DNA of 64,000 nt from contig NZ_CP051240.1 in assembly GCF_017794965.1 (NCBI RefSeq), positions 1,178,001-1,242,000 on the forward strand, in the 5' to 3' direction. Under the pieces are notes generated by a model. The model was given only the letters and a program-made list of their open reading frames with translations, had not been told where the DNA came from and did no database searches. Positions within the stretch are counted from its first letter, which is position 1; each line of letters begins with the position of its first letter. Below are positions 1 through 7,241 of this stretch, in pieces. A program made the position numbers and the translations under genes. This DNA comes from Alcanivorax sp. GTDB taxonomy: Bacteria > Pseudomonadota > Gammaproteobacteria > Pseudomonadales > Alcanivoracaceae.

Positions 1-1044
1 ATCGACGGCCTGCTGCACATCACCGATATGGCCTGGAAGCGCATCAAGCATCCGAGCGAGATCGTGGAAGTGGGTCAGGAAATCGACGTCAAGGTACTGA
101 AGTTCGACCGCGAGAAGATGCGTGTTTCCCTGGGTCTGAAGCAGCTGGGCGAAGATCCGTGGCACGACATCGTGGGCAAGTACCCGGAAGGTGCCAAGGT
201 GAAGGCCAAGGTAACCAACCTGACCGACTACGGCTGCTTCGCCGAGATCGAGGAAGGTGTAGAGGGTCTGGTTCACGTATCCGAAATGGATTGGACCAAC
301 AAGAACATCCACCCGTCCAAGGTTGTAGAGATCGGCGACGAAGTGGAAGTGATGATCCTGGACATCGACGAAGATCGTCGTCGTATCTCCCTGGGTATCA
401 AGCAGTGTCAGTCCAACCCGTGGGATGCCTTCGAGCAGAAGTACCAGAAAGGCGAGCGCATTTCCGGCAAGATCAAGTCCATCACTGACTTCGGTATCTT
501 CATCGGTCTGGAAGGCGGCATCGACGGTCTGGTGCACCTGTCCGACATCTCCTGGGAAGAGCAGGGCGAAGATGCCGTGCGTAACTTCAACAAGGGTGAC
601 GAGCTGGAAACCGTGGTTCTCTCCATCGACGCAGAGCGCGAGAGAATTTCCTTGGGTATCAAGCAGTTGACAGACGATCCGTTTGCTCAGTATGTTGCAG
701 CTAACGATAAGGGCGCAATTGTTAAGGGCGTAGTCAAAGCGGTAGACGCGAAAGCGGCCACCGTAGAGCTGGCTGAAAATGTCGAAGGTACCCTGCGTGC
801 CAGCGAAATCAGCCGTGACCGCGTTAACGATGCGACCGAAGTGCTCAACGTGGGCGACGAAGTGGAAGCCAAGATCGTCAACGTTGATCGCAAGAACCGT
901 GTACTGAGCTTGTCCATCAAGTCTAAGGATCAGGCTGATGAGCGTGAGGCCATGGACAACCTGTCTGAACAGCAGGATGCCAATGCGCCGAAGACCATCG
1001 GTGATCTGATCAAGCAGCAGATGGAAAACAGCAACGAGTCTTAA
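1..1044 (+). CDS. rpsA: 30S ribosomal protein S1, 3' part (5' end outside window)
   Basis: The frame is open from base 1 and encodes about 347 residues of a protein that is usually near 560, so roughly the first 200 residues lie upstream. It holds the end of the third S1 (OB-fold) repeat and then three more, each with the typical GLVH(V/L)S pattern and an (R)ISLG(I)KQ strand. S1 binds mRNA on the 30S subunit and supports initiation on structured or weak Shine-Dalgarno leaders. The tail is acidic and hydrophilic, as in the family. The downstream neighbour is ihfB, the usual gammaproteobacterial order. Identification is secure. Confidence 0.97.
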   Translation: MDGLLHITDMAWKRIKHPSEIVEVGQEIDVKVLKFDREKMRVSLGLKQLGEDPWHDIVGKYPEGAKVKAKVTNLTDYGCFAEIEEGVEGLVHVSEMDWTNKNIHPSKVVEIGDEVEVMILDIDEDRRRISLGIKQCQSNPWDAFEQKYQKGERISGKIKSITDFGIFIGLEGGIDGLVHLSDISWEEQGEDAVRNFNKGDELETVVLSIDAERERISLGIKQLTDDPFAQYVAANDKGAIVKGVVKAVDAKAATVELAENVEGTLRASEISRDRVNDATEVLNVGDEVEAKIVNVDRKNRVLSLSIKSKDQADEREAMDNLSEQQDANAPKTIGDLIKQQMENSNES

Positions 1045-1058
1045 TCGGCTCCTCCCGA

Positions 1059-1100
1059 GGGGCCGGCAATGATGCCGGCCCCACTGGGCTGGGAGCCCAG
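1059..1100 (+). promoter_or_regulatory. Two consecutive hairpins between rpsA and ihfB
   Basis: The first hairpin pairs GGGGCCGGC (1059-1067) with GCCGGCCCC (1074-1082). The second pairs CTGGGCT (1084-1090) with AGCCCAG (1094-1100). Neither is followed by a T-tract, so a classic intrinsic terminator is unlikely. The last base of the second stem begins the GGGAG ribosome-binding site of ihfB (1100-1104), so the structure could affect ihfB translation or mRNA processing. That role is inference. Confidence 0.5.
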
Positions 1101-1113
1101 GGAGCAAGCTGTA

Positions 1114-1464
1114 ATGGCGTTAACCAAATCTGAACTGATTGAGCGTATTGCCGACCGACAGTCCCAACTGTCGCCCAAGGACGTGGAACTGGCAGTCAAG
1201 ACGCTGATCGAGGAAATGGCCGATTCCCTGGCCGGCGGTGGTCGCATCGAAATTCGCGGCTTCGGCAGTTTTTCCCTTCATTTCCGCGCCCCCCGTGTGG
1301 GACGCAATCCCAAAACCGGTGCCAGCGTCGAGCTGCACGGTAAATATGTTCCCCATTTCAAGCCTGGCAAAGAGTTGCGCGAACGCGTTAACGAATCCCT
1401 GCATCTGCAAGGCAGTGATGACCAGGACTCGGAATCCGATGGCAGCCAGGCGGCAGCCAGCTGA
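1114..1464 (+). CDS. ihfB: Integration host factor beta subunit
   Basis: A 116-residue DNA-bending protein of the HU/IHF family that pairs with IhfA to bend DNA at specific sites. The start MALTKSELIERIA is chosen because it matches the family N-terminus and has GGGAG about nine bases upstream; an earlier in-frame ATG at 1069 lies inside the intergenic hairpin. The family signature GFGSFSLHFRAPRVGRNP is followed by KTGASVEL, the minor-groove arm. The C-terminal tail after residue 95 is acidic and longer than the E. coli protein. Position after rpsA is canonical. Confidence 0.97.
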   Translation: MALTKSELIERIADRQSQLSPKDVELAVKTLIEEMADSLAGGGRIEIRGFGSFSLHFRAPRVGRNPKTGASVELHGKYVPHFKPGKELRERVNESLHLQGSDDQDSESDGSQAAAS

Positions 1465-1514
1465 CCCGCTCCCCCATGCTGTAACCGGCGAGGGCCGGAG
1501 AGAGGAATTCTGCC

Positions 1515-1745
1515 ATGCGTAACTTGTACCGCATCCTGGTGATTCTGGCTGTGGTGGCCATCTTCCTGATCGCTTTCCTGTTTGTCACCAGTAACCGTGA
1601 TCTGGTCACCCTGGACCTGTTGGTAGATGGCTGGCACTGGGATGTTTCCCTGGGCGTGCTGGTGATCGGCATTCTGGCAATCGGCCTGTTGGCCGGCTTA
1701 CTGGCCGGCATCGGCCTGCGTGGTCTCAAGAGCCTGTTTTCATGA
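1515..1745 (+). CDS. lapA: LapA family (DUF1049) inner-membrane protein
   Basis: A 76-residue protein with two membrane helices (about residues 7-25 and 43-66) and a short polar link containing the family-typical NRDLVTLDLL stretch. LapA partners with LapB in control of lipopolysaccharide synthesis through LpxC turnover. Its TGA overlaps the ATG of the next gene (ATGA at 1742-1745), indicating translational coupling with lapB. Confidence 0.93.
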   Translation: MRNLYRILVILAVVAIFLIAFLFVTSNRDLVTLDLLVDGWHWDVSLGVLVIGILAIGLLAGLLAGIGLRGLKSLFS

Positions 1746-2911
1746 ATGAATCCCTGTGGTTGATCCCGTTCTTCTTTGTTGCCATCGGAGCGGGTTTTTT
1801 TCTGGGGCGCCGCGAGAGCCGGCGTCGTCAGCGCCGCCGCATGGCCTCCCTGTCCAAGGACTACGTGGCCGGCATCAACTTCTTCCTCAACGAAGAACCC
1901 GACAAGGGCATTGAAGCCCTTCTCAAGGGGCTGGACGTGGGCGAGGAGGGGCTGGACACCCATCTGGCCCTGGGCAAGCTGTTCCGTAAACGCGGCGAGT
2001 TTGACCGTGCCGCCCAGCTCCATACCCACCTGCTGGAGCATGGCGACTATGCCCGCCCGGTGCAGGAAGAGATCCAGCTGGAACTGGCCCAGGATTATCT
2101 GGCCAGCGGCATCTTTGACTTGGCCGAACAGGTCCTGCTGGAAATGCTGGATCAGAACTGTGAAGCCAAGGATGAAGTCTGCAGCCAGTTGATGGGCCTG
2201 TATGAACAGGAGCGTGACTGGGTCAACGCCATCAGCATGGGCGAACGATTGCTGAAGAGCCGGCCCGAACTGGCTTCGGTACTGGCGCAGTACTGCTGTG
2301 AGCAGGCAGACAATCTCAAGCGGGACAAGGACATCAATCCGGCTCGCCGCATGCTGCGCCGGGCACTGTCCTTTGACGATAAATGCGTGCGTGCCAGCTT
2401 CCAGGAAGGGGAGCTGGAAATGGACGAGCAGAACTGGGAGGCCGCGATTCAGGCCTACCAGCGCATCTGGGTGCAGGACAGCGACTTCTTCGATGAAGTG
2501 CTGGACAAGCTGCGTGCCTGCTATGACGCCCAGGAGAAGGGCGAGGATTTTATCCAGATGCTGGCGGACTACAGCGCGGAGAAACCCAGCACCAGCCGCA
2601 TCCTGCTGCTATCTGAAGCCCTCAAGGACCGTTACGGCGACAAGGAGGCGGCGGACTTTATCGGCGAATACATGAAAGCCAACCCGTCCGTACGCGGCCT
2701 CAACAAGATTCTCGACATGAGCCTGGCCGGCATTGTGGAAGGTGAAGCCCGCGAACACCTGGATGCCCTTCGCCAGATGTCCGAAAAGCTGGTCAACAAC
2801 AAGAGCCTCTACAAATGCCGCCGCTGCGGCTTCGAAACCCCGCTGATGCAATGGCGCTGCCCAAGCTGCAAACGCTGGGGCACCATCAAGCCAGTGGTGA
2901 AGGAGGTTTAA
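1742..2911 (+). CDS. lapB: Lipopolysaccharide assembly protein B (TPR, rubredoxin-type zinc knuckle)
   Basis: A 389-residue membrane-anchored protein. An N-terminal helix (about residues 4-20) is followed by tetratricopeptide repeats over roughly 60-330 and a C-terminal metal knuckle with two CxxC pairs (CRRC and CPSC near 358-375). In E. coli, LapB (YciM) recruits LpxC to FtsH and so limits LPS synthesis. Length and architecture match the family. In many gammaproteobacteria lapAB is directly followed by pyrF; here pyrF lies about 2.4 kb away behind repeats and an insertion sequence. Confidence 0.96.
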   Translation: MNESLWLIPFFFVAIGAGFFLGRRESRRRQRRRMASLSKDYVAGINFFLNEEPDKGIEALLKGLDVGEEGLDTHLALGKLFRKRGEFDRAAQLHTHLLEHGDYARPVQEEIQLELAQDYLASGIFDLAEQVLLEMLDQNCEAKDEVCSQLMGLYEQERDWVNAISMGERLLKSRPELASVLAQYCCEQADNLKRDKDINPARRMLRRALSFDDKCVRASFQEGELEMDEQNWEAAIQAYQRIWVQDSDFFDEVLDKLRACYDAQEKGEDFIQMLADYSAEKPSTSRILLLSEALKDRYGDKEAADFIGEYMKANPSVRGLNKILDMSLAGIVEGEAREHLDALRQMSEKLVNNKSLYKCRRCGFETPLMQWRCPSCKRWGTIKPVVKEV

Positions 2912-2915
2912 GAGC

Positions 2916-3034
2916 AGCTATCAGCTATCAGCTACAAGCTACAAGCTACAAGCTACAAGCTACAAGCTACAAGCTACAAGCTACAAGCTACAAGCTACAA
3001 GCTACAAGCTACAAGCTACAAGCTACAAGCTACG
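2916..3034. repeat. AGCTACA heptamer tandem array, 17 units
   Basis: The array starts four bases after the lapB stop. It has two AGCTATC units (2916-2929), fourteen AGCTACA units (2930-3027) and one AGCTACG (3028-3034). The same heptamer recurs at 42.75, 46.13, 50.74, 52.13 and 60.85 kb, each time at or just past a gene end. The stretch after it (to about 3090) resembles the stretch after the 50.74 kb array, so array, linker and REP form a composite repeat. Confidence 0.95.
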
Positions 3035-3088
3035 CTTGGATTAGGAAAATCCAAAAAGTTCCCGGATTCTGCATTGCTACGAAGCCGC

Positions 3089-3843
3089 TGTAGGAGCCCA
3101 GCTTGCCTGGGCGATCCGAGCCCAAGCGAGGCAAGGATTCCAGAGCCCCGGCTTGAGCTGTAGGAGTTCCCTTCCAGGGGACGAACCGTACGCAGCACGG
3201 CATCGGCAGGCCCCAAAACATGACCCCTTCGGTCCCTTCGCCCAGACAAGCTGGGCTCCTACAGAAGCGCGCATTGTTTATTGTAGGAGCCCAGCTTGCC
3301 TGGGCGATCCGAGCCCAAGCGAGGCAAGGATTCCAAAGCCCCGGATTGAGCTGTAGGAATTCCCTTCCAGGGACGAACCGTACGCAGCACGGCATCGACA
3401 GGCCCGAAACATGACCCCCTTCGGTCCCTTCGCCCAGACAAGCTGGGCTCCTACAGAAGCGCGCATTGTTTATTGTAGGAGCCCAGCTTGCCTGGGCGAT
3501 CCGAGCCCAAGCGAGCTAAAGATCCCAGAAACGCCGATAGCGCCGTGGGAGAGCCAACTTGTTGGCCGAAGGGCTCTCAGGCTGGCACAGCGTCCAAGAG
3601 CGGATGCCCCATTCGTTCAGCAAGCTGAATCTCCCACGGTAAAGCCTGCTAGCCTTGGAGAGATTGCTGCGCTCGATGATAGCGCCGCTGTTGCTGCCGA
3701 TGCCACCATAATCCTGTCGACGATGCCCTGAGGCACGTCTGACCTGCACCACCCAGCGTTTGTGCGTGGCGGCATGTTTGGACTCCACAGGCCCCGAAAA
3801 AATGACCCACTTCGGTCCCTTCGCCCAGACAAGCTGGGCTCCT
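3089..3843. repeat. Tandem REP-pair units of about 192 bp
   Basis: Units begin at 3089, 3282 and 3474, a period of 193 then 192 bp. Each of the first two runs from TGTAGGAGCCCAGCTTGCC to its near-inverse ending in GGGCTCCTACA (to about 3264 and 3456), so each is a REP pair around a roughly 120-bp centre. The third unit has a divergent centre (about 3520-3785) with another palindrome built on CCGTGGGAG. It ends at GGGCTCCT (3836-3843), where the IS110 element interrupts it. No convincing protein is encoded; open frames here follow the palindromes in several frames. Confidence 0.88.
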
Positions 3844-4050
3844 TGTATGTTGCCACTTCACCATATGAATTATGGTTTACCGGTTACCGGGGAGGCCGTT
3901 CGCTCCTGGAAGCAGCTTGCTCTGACTTCGTCTGTAGAGCGGCTCCCCGCCTCATTACCTACTCCGAAGGGTATCCCGAAGCCGCTTGCGCGAGACTTCG
4001 TATCACAAGGTCGGTAGCAGGTAAGTCAGTGCGAGGTCGGGGAACCGGTG
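3844..4050 (+). ncRNA. Predicted bridge (seek) RNA of IS110 element 1
   Basis: IS110-group elements express a structured RNA from the left end upstream of the transposase; one loop pairs with the target and the other with the element's own ends. Here a stem (3889-3898 with 3940-3948) encloses GCTCCT (3902-3907), identical to the left target plus core, and TCTGTAG (3931-3937), the reverse complement of the right target CTACAGA. Further on, AGGGTATC (3968-3975) is identical to the right end of the element plus the first core base (5091-5098). ACAAG (4005-4009) is complementary to core plus left end, CTTGT. The exact RNA ends are not visible. Confidence 0.65.
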
Positions 4051-4086
4051 ACTATTGTCGTTAATTCAGCGTTGCGAGTGAAGGGT

Positions 4087-5088
4087 ATGTCTGTATTTGC
4101 CGGTGTGGATATTGGTGCTAGTTCTGTGGATGTTGTGAGCTTTGGCGATGGTAGGTTCAGCAAGCCCAAGCAGTACAAGCAGTCCCCTGATGGCCACAAT
4201 TCCATGATTGCCGCGATGAAAAAGCTTCGACCGAAGTGCATCGTCATGGAAGCAACAGGAGTGTATTACTTTGATCTGGCGGTGGCTCTGGTTGAGGCCG
4301 GCCTGCCCGTGGCAGTGATTAACCCCAAAAGCACCAAGAACTTCGCCAATATCAAGCTGCAGAACAGCAAGACCGACAGCATAGATGCGGCACTTCTGGC
4401 CGAGTACGGCATGCGGATGGAGCCCCGGTTGTGGACACCACCAGATCAGCACCGTCAGGCCCTTCGAAGCCTCGGAAGGCAGATCAACCGCCTGACCGGT
4501 AGCCGGACACAGGCAAAGAACCGCCTCCATGCCATGAAGGCCACCCAGTCTACGCCCACGCTGCTCGTTGAAGATGAGCAGGAAGCGATTGAGATGCTGG
4601 ATCGACGCATTGATCGGCTGAAGCGGGCTGCGGTGGAGCTTCTGGGAGAATCACCTGAGCTCAAGCGCTTGTATAAGCACTTCTGCGCAGCCAAGGGCAT
4701 TGCGGAGGCAACGGCCCTCGCGTTGCTGGCTGAGCTGTGCGTCTTGCCGGATCATCTGAAATCCGCTCAGGTAAGCCGTCATGCGGGCCTGGATATACGT
4801 CTGTACCAGTCTGGAAGCAGCGTTCATCAGGCCTCAAGGATCAGTAAAGCGGGCAACGTGTACATACGCTCAGCGCTGTATATGCCTGCCATGTCCGCCG
4901 TGCGCTTTGACCCGAATGCCAAGGCATTTTATGAGGCCCTGGTCGCCCGCGGGAAAACCAAGCTGCAGGCCCAGGTGGCGGTAATGCGTAAGTATCTGAC
5001 TGGCCTGTGGGCCTGCGTTAAGACGGACACCCCGTTCGATTCATCACTGCTTTTTAGTGATTGCCATGCGAAAAATGCTTGCGCTTGA
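4087..5088 (+). CDS. IS110-family transposase (DEDD recombinase), element 1
   Basis: A protein of about 333 residues. The RuvC-like N-terminal domain shows AGVDIGASSVDVV (first Asp), VMEATGVYYFDLA (Glu) and KTDSIDAALLAEYG (last two Asp). A coiled stretch follows, then the C-terminal Transposase_20 domain with GSSVHQASRISKAGN, which contains the catalytic serine of the family. The start ATG at 4087 has GAAGGG just upstream; a GTG at 4048 is possible in frame. It appears intact. It acts with the leader RNA to exchange strands at the CT core. Confidence 0.93.
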   Translation: MSVFAGVDIGASSVDVVSFGDGRFSKPKQYKQSPDGHNSMIAAMKKLRPKCIVMEATGVYYFDLAVALVEAGLPVAVINPKSTKNFANIKLQNSKTDSIDAALLAEYGMRMEPRLWTPPDQHRQALRSLGRQINRLTGSRTQAKNRLHAMKATQSTPTLLVEDEQEAIEMLDRRIDRLKRAAVELLGESPELKRLYKHFCAAKGIAEATALALLAELCVLPDHLKSAQVSRHAGLDIRLYQSGSSVHQASRISKAGNVYIRSALYMPAMSAVRFDPNAKAFYEALVARGKTKLQAQVAVMRKYLTGLWACVKTDTPFDSSLLFSDCHAKNACA

Positions 5089-5099
5089 ACAGGGTATCT

Positions 5100-5226
5100 A
5101 CAGAGGCGCGCATTGTTTTTGTAGGAGCCCAGCTTGTCTGGGCGAACCGAATCAAAACCCGCCTCAGCCTGAGGGTTTGCCTTTCGCAACTCGAAACTTG
5201 TCACTCGCAACTGTCTGACCATTCTT
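5100..5226. repeat. Right remainder of the REP unit interrupted by IS110 element 1
   Basis: The sequence resumes the REP unit at ACAGAGGCGCGCATTG and continues with a second REP, TGTAGGAGCCCAGCTTGTCT, at about 5120. Short palindromic text around CAACTCGAAACTTG follows. Nothing here looks coding. The stretch lies just upstream of pyrF. Confidence 0.75.
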
Positions 5227-5285
5227 GAACCCCTTCCGAGCAACGCCTACCATACCCCCGCCTACCCACCACCCAGGAAATCGCC

Positions 5286-5981
5286 ATGTCTATCACCAGC
5301 CCCGTTGTTGTCGCTCTGGATTACCCCGATCAGGCACAGGCGCTTGCCATGGCGGATCAGCTGGATCCGGCCAAGGTGCGTGTAAAAGTGGGCAAGGAAA
5401 TCTTTACCCGCAGTGGTCCGGCGGTGGTGGATGCCCTGCTTGGCAAGGGTTTCGAAGTGTTTCTCGACCTGAAATTCCACGATATCCCCAACACCGTGGC
5501 CGGTGCCGTATCGGCCGCCGCTGACATGGGCATCTGGATGGTGAATGTGCATGCCTGTGGCGGCCAGCGGATGATGGAAGCCGCCGCCAACGCCATTGCC
5601 AATCACGCCAACCGTCCGTTGCTGATCGCGGTGACCGTGCTGACCAGCATGGACGCGGCAGATCTGGAGCAGGTGGGGGTGGTGGATGCCCCTGAAGTGC
5701 AGGTCCGTCGTCTCGCCGAATTGTCCAAGGCATCCGGCATGGACGGTGTGGTTTGTTCTGCACAGGAAGCCGTCATGCTGAAAGAAGCCTGTGGCAAGGA
5801 ATTCGCGTTGCTGACCCCGGGCATCCGGCCCGCTGGCGCCGATGCCGGTGACCAGCGTCGTGTCATGACGCCCGTGCAGGCCCGCGACGCCGGCGTGGAT
5901 TACATGGTAATCGGCCGCCCCATCACTCAGGCGGCAGAGCCTACAGTGGTTGTGGACGAAATATTACACAGCCTCTCCTGA
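5286..5981 (+). CDS. pyrF: Orotidine 5'-phosphate decarboxylase
   Basis: A 231-residue TIM-barrel enzyme that converts OMP to UMP in de novo pyrimidine synthesis. The N-terminus has VVVALDYPD, then the catalytic Asp-Lys-x-x-Asp segment FLDLKFHDIPNTV near residue 65. LTPGIRP and YMVIGRPIT near the C-terminus are the phosphate-binding loops. The start has AGGAAATCGCC upstream. In relatives it usually follows lapB directly; here it probably depends on a promoter in or after the inserted DNA. Confidence 0.97.
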   Translation: MSITSPVVVALDYPDQAQALAMADQLDPAKVRVKVGKEIFTRSGPAVVDALLGKGFEVFLDLKFHDIPNTVAGAVSAAADMGIWMVNVHACGGQRMMEAAANAIANHANRPLLIAVTVLTSMDAADLEQVGVVDAPEVQVRRLAELSKASGMDGVVCSAQEAVMLKEACGKEFALLTPGIRPAGADAGDQRRVMTPVQARDAGVDYMVIGRPITQAAEPTVVVDEILHSLS

Positions 5982-6001
5982 TTCACTGACACGGATTGCC
6001 C

Positions 6002-6037
6002 CCACAGGCTGATAACTCTCTGTGGGAATGCCTTTTA
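6002..6037 (+). terminator. Possible terminator after pyrF
   Basis: CCCACAG (6002-6008) pairs with CTGTGGG (6021-6027), followed by AATGCCTTTTATG. The run of T is short, so this is a weak intrinsic terminator at best. Confidence 0.4.
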
Positions 6038-6069
6038 TGGTGCTTTCTCCAACCTAAAGGAGATCAATC

Positions 6070-6387
6070 ATGAAAGGATTCAACACCGTACTCGCCGTTA
6101 TCCTGCTTGCCTTCGCTGGCCTGTCCCAGGCCGTGGAAGTGACCCCGGTACCTTCTACCGCTACCGCCTCCGCTACCGAGCAGGCCAGCGCGCAGCGCAT
6201 CAATCTCAATACTGCCGACGCGACCCAGCTGCAGGCGCTCAAGGGCGTGGGGCCCAGCACGGCCGAATCGATTATCCAGTGGCGTGATGCCAATGGCCCC
6301 TTCACCAGTGTGGATCAGCTGCTGGCCGTGAAAGGCATTGGTGAAAAGACCCTGGCGGGTTTGCGGGACAACCTGACTGTGCAGTAA
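6070..6387 (+). CDS. ComEA-like helix-hairpin-helix protein
   Basis: A 105-residue secreted or periplasmic protein. A signal peptide (LLAFAGLSQA, cleavage near residue 21) and a Thr/Ala-rich linker precede one ComEA domain with two hairpins: INLNTADATQLQALKGVG and VKGIGEKTL. ComEA proteins bind double-stranded DNA during uptake, but short single-domain forms like this are widespread and often of unknown role. AAAGGAG precedes the start. No competence gene is adjacent. Confidence 0.88.
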   Translation: MKGFNTVLAVILLAFAGLSQAVEVTPVPSTATASATEQASAQRINLNTADATQLQALKGVGPSTAESIIQWRDANGPFTSVDQLLAVKGIGEKTLAGLRDNLTVQ

Positions 6388-6472
6388 TGTCTGCCCCCGG
6401 GTGGGGCCGTTTTGCCGGCCCGGTAGCGGGGTGGCATACTGCCCCGCTTTGCAAGGATGCTCTGGGGGAATC

Positions 6473-7210
6473 ATGAAGATGAAATTGGGCCTGTTGCTCT
6501 TTCTGGGCGCATTACTGGCAGCCTGCACCAGTAACACGGTGACTATTCCTGACAATCACTACAGTGATGACTACACCGGTGTCCCCGAGCGGGCCTCGAT
6601 CCTGTTGTTGCCGGTATCGCCCACCCGGGATGAATATCGCAGCGGCGTGACACCGGTGACCCGTTTGCTGGTGGACGATCTGAAGACCCGCCACAGCGTG
6701 GAAACCGTGGCGGTGCCGCTATTCAACAAAGCCTGGCTTGAAGCCATAGAAAGCGTGGGAGGAATCTATTCTGCCTCTTCCGGTGCCTTCGATCGCGGGC
6801 GCTACCAACAAGCGGTGAAACAACTGGTCAAAGCGCTCAACCCCGAAGGCGAGCATGACATCGTGATCTTCCCCACCCTGGTGGAACGGCAAGCCGAAAG
6901 CACGGGGAAATACGCCAAGTGGGATGGTGTCAGGCGGGCCAACATTACCGATGGGCTGGACGATGCCCGTTTCTCCCGCTGGCACGGCAGTGTGGGGGCG
7001 GTTTCCTTGCAGCTGAACAGCTTTGACGGGCAGGGCACCTGGCTGTCCACCAGTTACGGTGGGCTGGTATTGCCCCATTACTACAGCATTGAAGACAAGA
7101 TTCCCCGCACGCACCAGAAAGACGATATGTTCGCGGACGAGAAGGCTCTGGATGAGGGGATTCGTTTAGCGGTGGTCCCCTTCCTGGGACCGGTGGTGAA
7201 AGGACAGTAG
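6473..7210 (+). CDS. Putative lipoprotein of unknown function
   Basis: A 245-residue protein starting MKMKLGLLLFLGALLAACTS, a clear lipoprotein signal with lipobox LAAC. The start at 6473 is preferred over in-frame starts up to 6401 because it begins the signal peptide and has GGGGG upstream. The mature part contains ASILLLPVSPTRDEYRSGV and DIVIFPTLVERQAE, reminiscent of outer-membrane-associated proteins with a GNA1162 or CsgG-like fold, but I cannot assign a family with confidence. Confidence 0.75.
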   Translation: MKMKLGLLLFLGALLAACTSNTVTIPDNHYSDDYTGVPERASILLLPVSPTRDEYRSGVTPVTRLLVDDLKTRHSVETVAVPLFNKAWLEAIESVGGIYSASSGAFDRGRYQQAVKQLVKALNPEGEHDIVIFPTLVERQAESTGKYAKWDGVRRANITDGLDDARFSRWHGSVGAVSLQLNSFDGQGTWLSTSYGGLVLPHYYSIEDKIPRTHQKDDMFADEKALDEGIRLAVVPFLGPVVKGQ

Positions 7211-7211
7211 C

Positions 7212-7236
7212 GCGCGGAGAACGGCGTCCTCCGCGC
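7212..7236. terminator. Hairpin between convergent genes
   Basis: GCGCGGAG (7212-7219) pairs with CTCCGCGC (7229-7236). It sits between the stop of the lipoprotein gene and the stop of the opposite-strand gene ending at 7242, a usual place for a bidirectional terminator, but it lacks T-tracts. Confidence 0.4.
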
Positions 7237-7241
7237 CCCCG

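Larger units (their letters stand above)
3844..5099 (+). mobile_element. IS110-family insertion sequence (element 1), in a REP palindrome
   Basis: The boundaries come from comparison with intact REP copies at 3250-3275 and 3443-3468. The left flank ends GGGCTCCT (3843) and the right flank resumes CTACAGAGGCGCGC (5098 on), so the empty site would read GGGCTC-CT-ACAG with CT at each junction. The element is 1256 bp including one CT. It begins TGTATGTTGCC and ends CAGGGTAT, without terminal inverted repeats, as is normal for IS110. It contains a 200-bp leader and one transposase. Confidence 0.9.

Noticed and set aside
2916..3034. CRISPR array (also considered at 50740-50830)
   Set aside because: The unit is only seven bases, contiguous and without spacers. 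No cas gene is present.
2815..3093. Small protein made of rubredoxin-like start and SYKLQAT repeats
   Set aside because: Its first half is the lapB 3' end in another frame and the rest is the translated heptamer array.
3089..3500. CRISPR-like or coding repeats in the REP cluster
   Set aside because: The 192-bp units are palindromic REP pairs. The open frames in them occur in several phases on both strands and simply follow the repeat.
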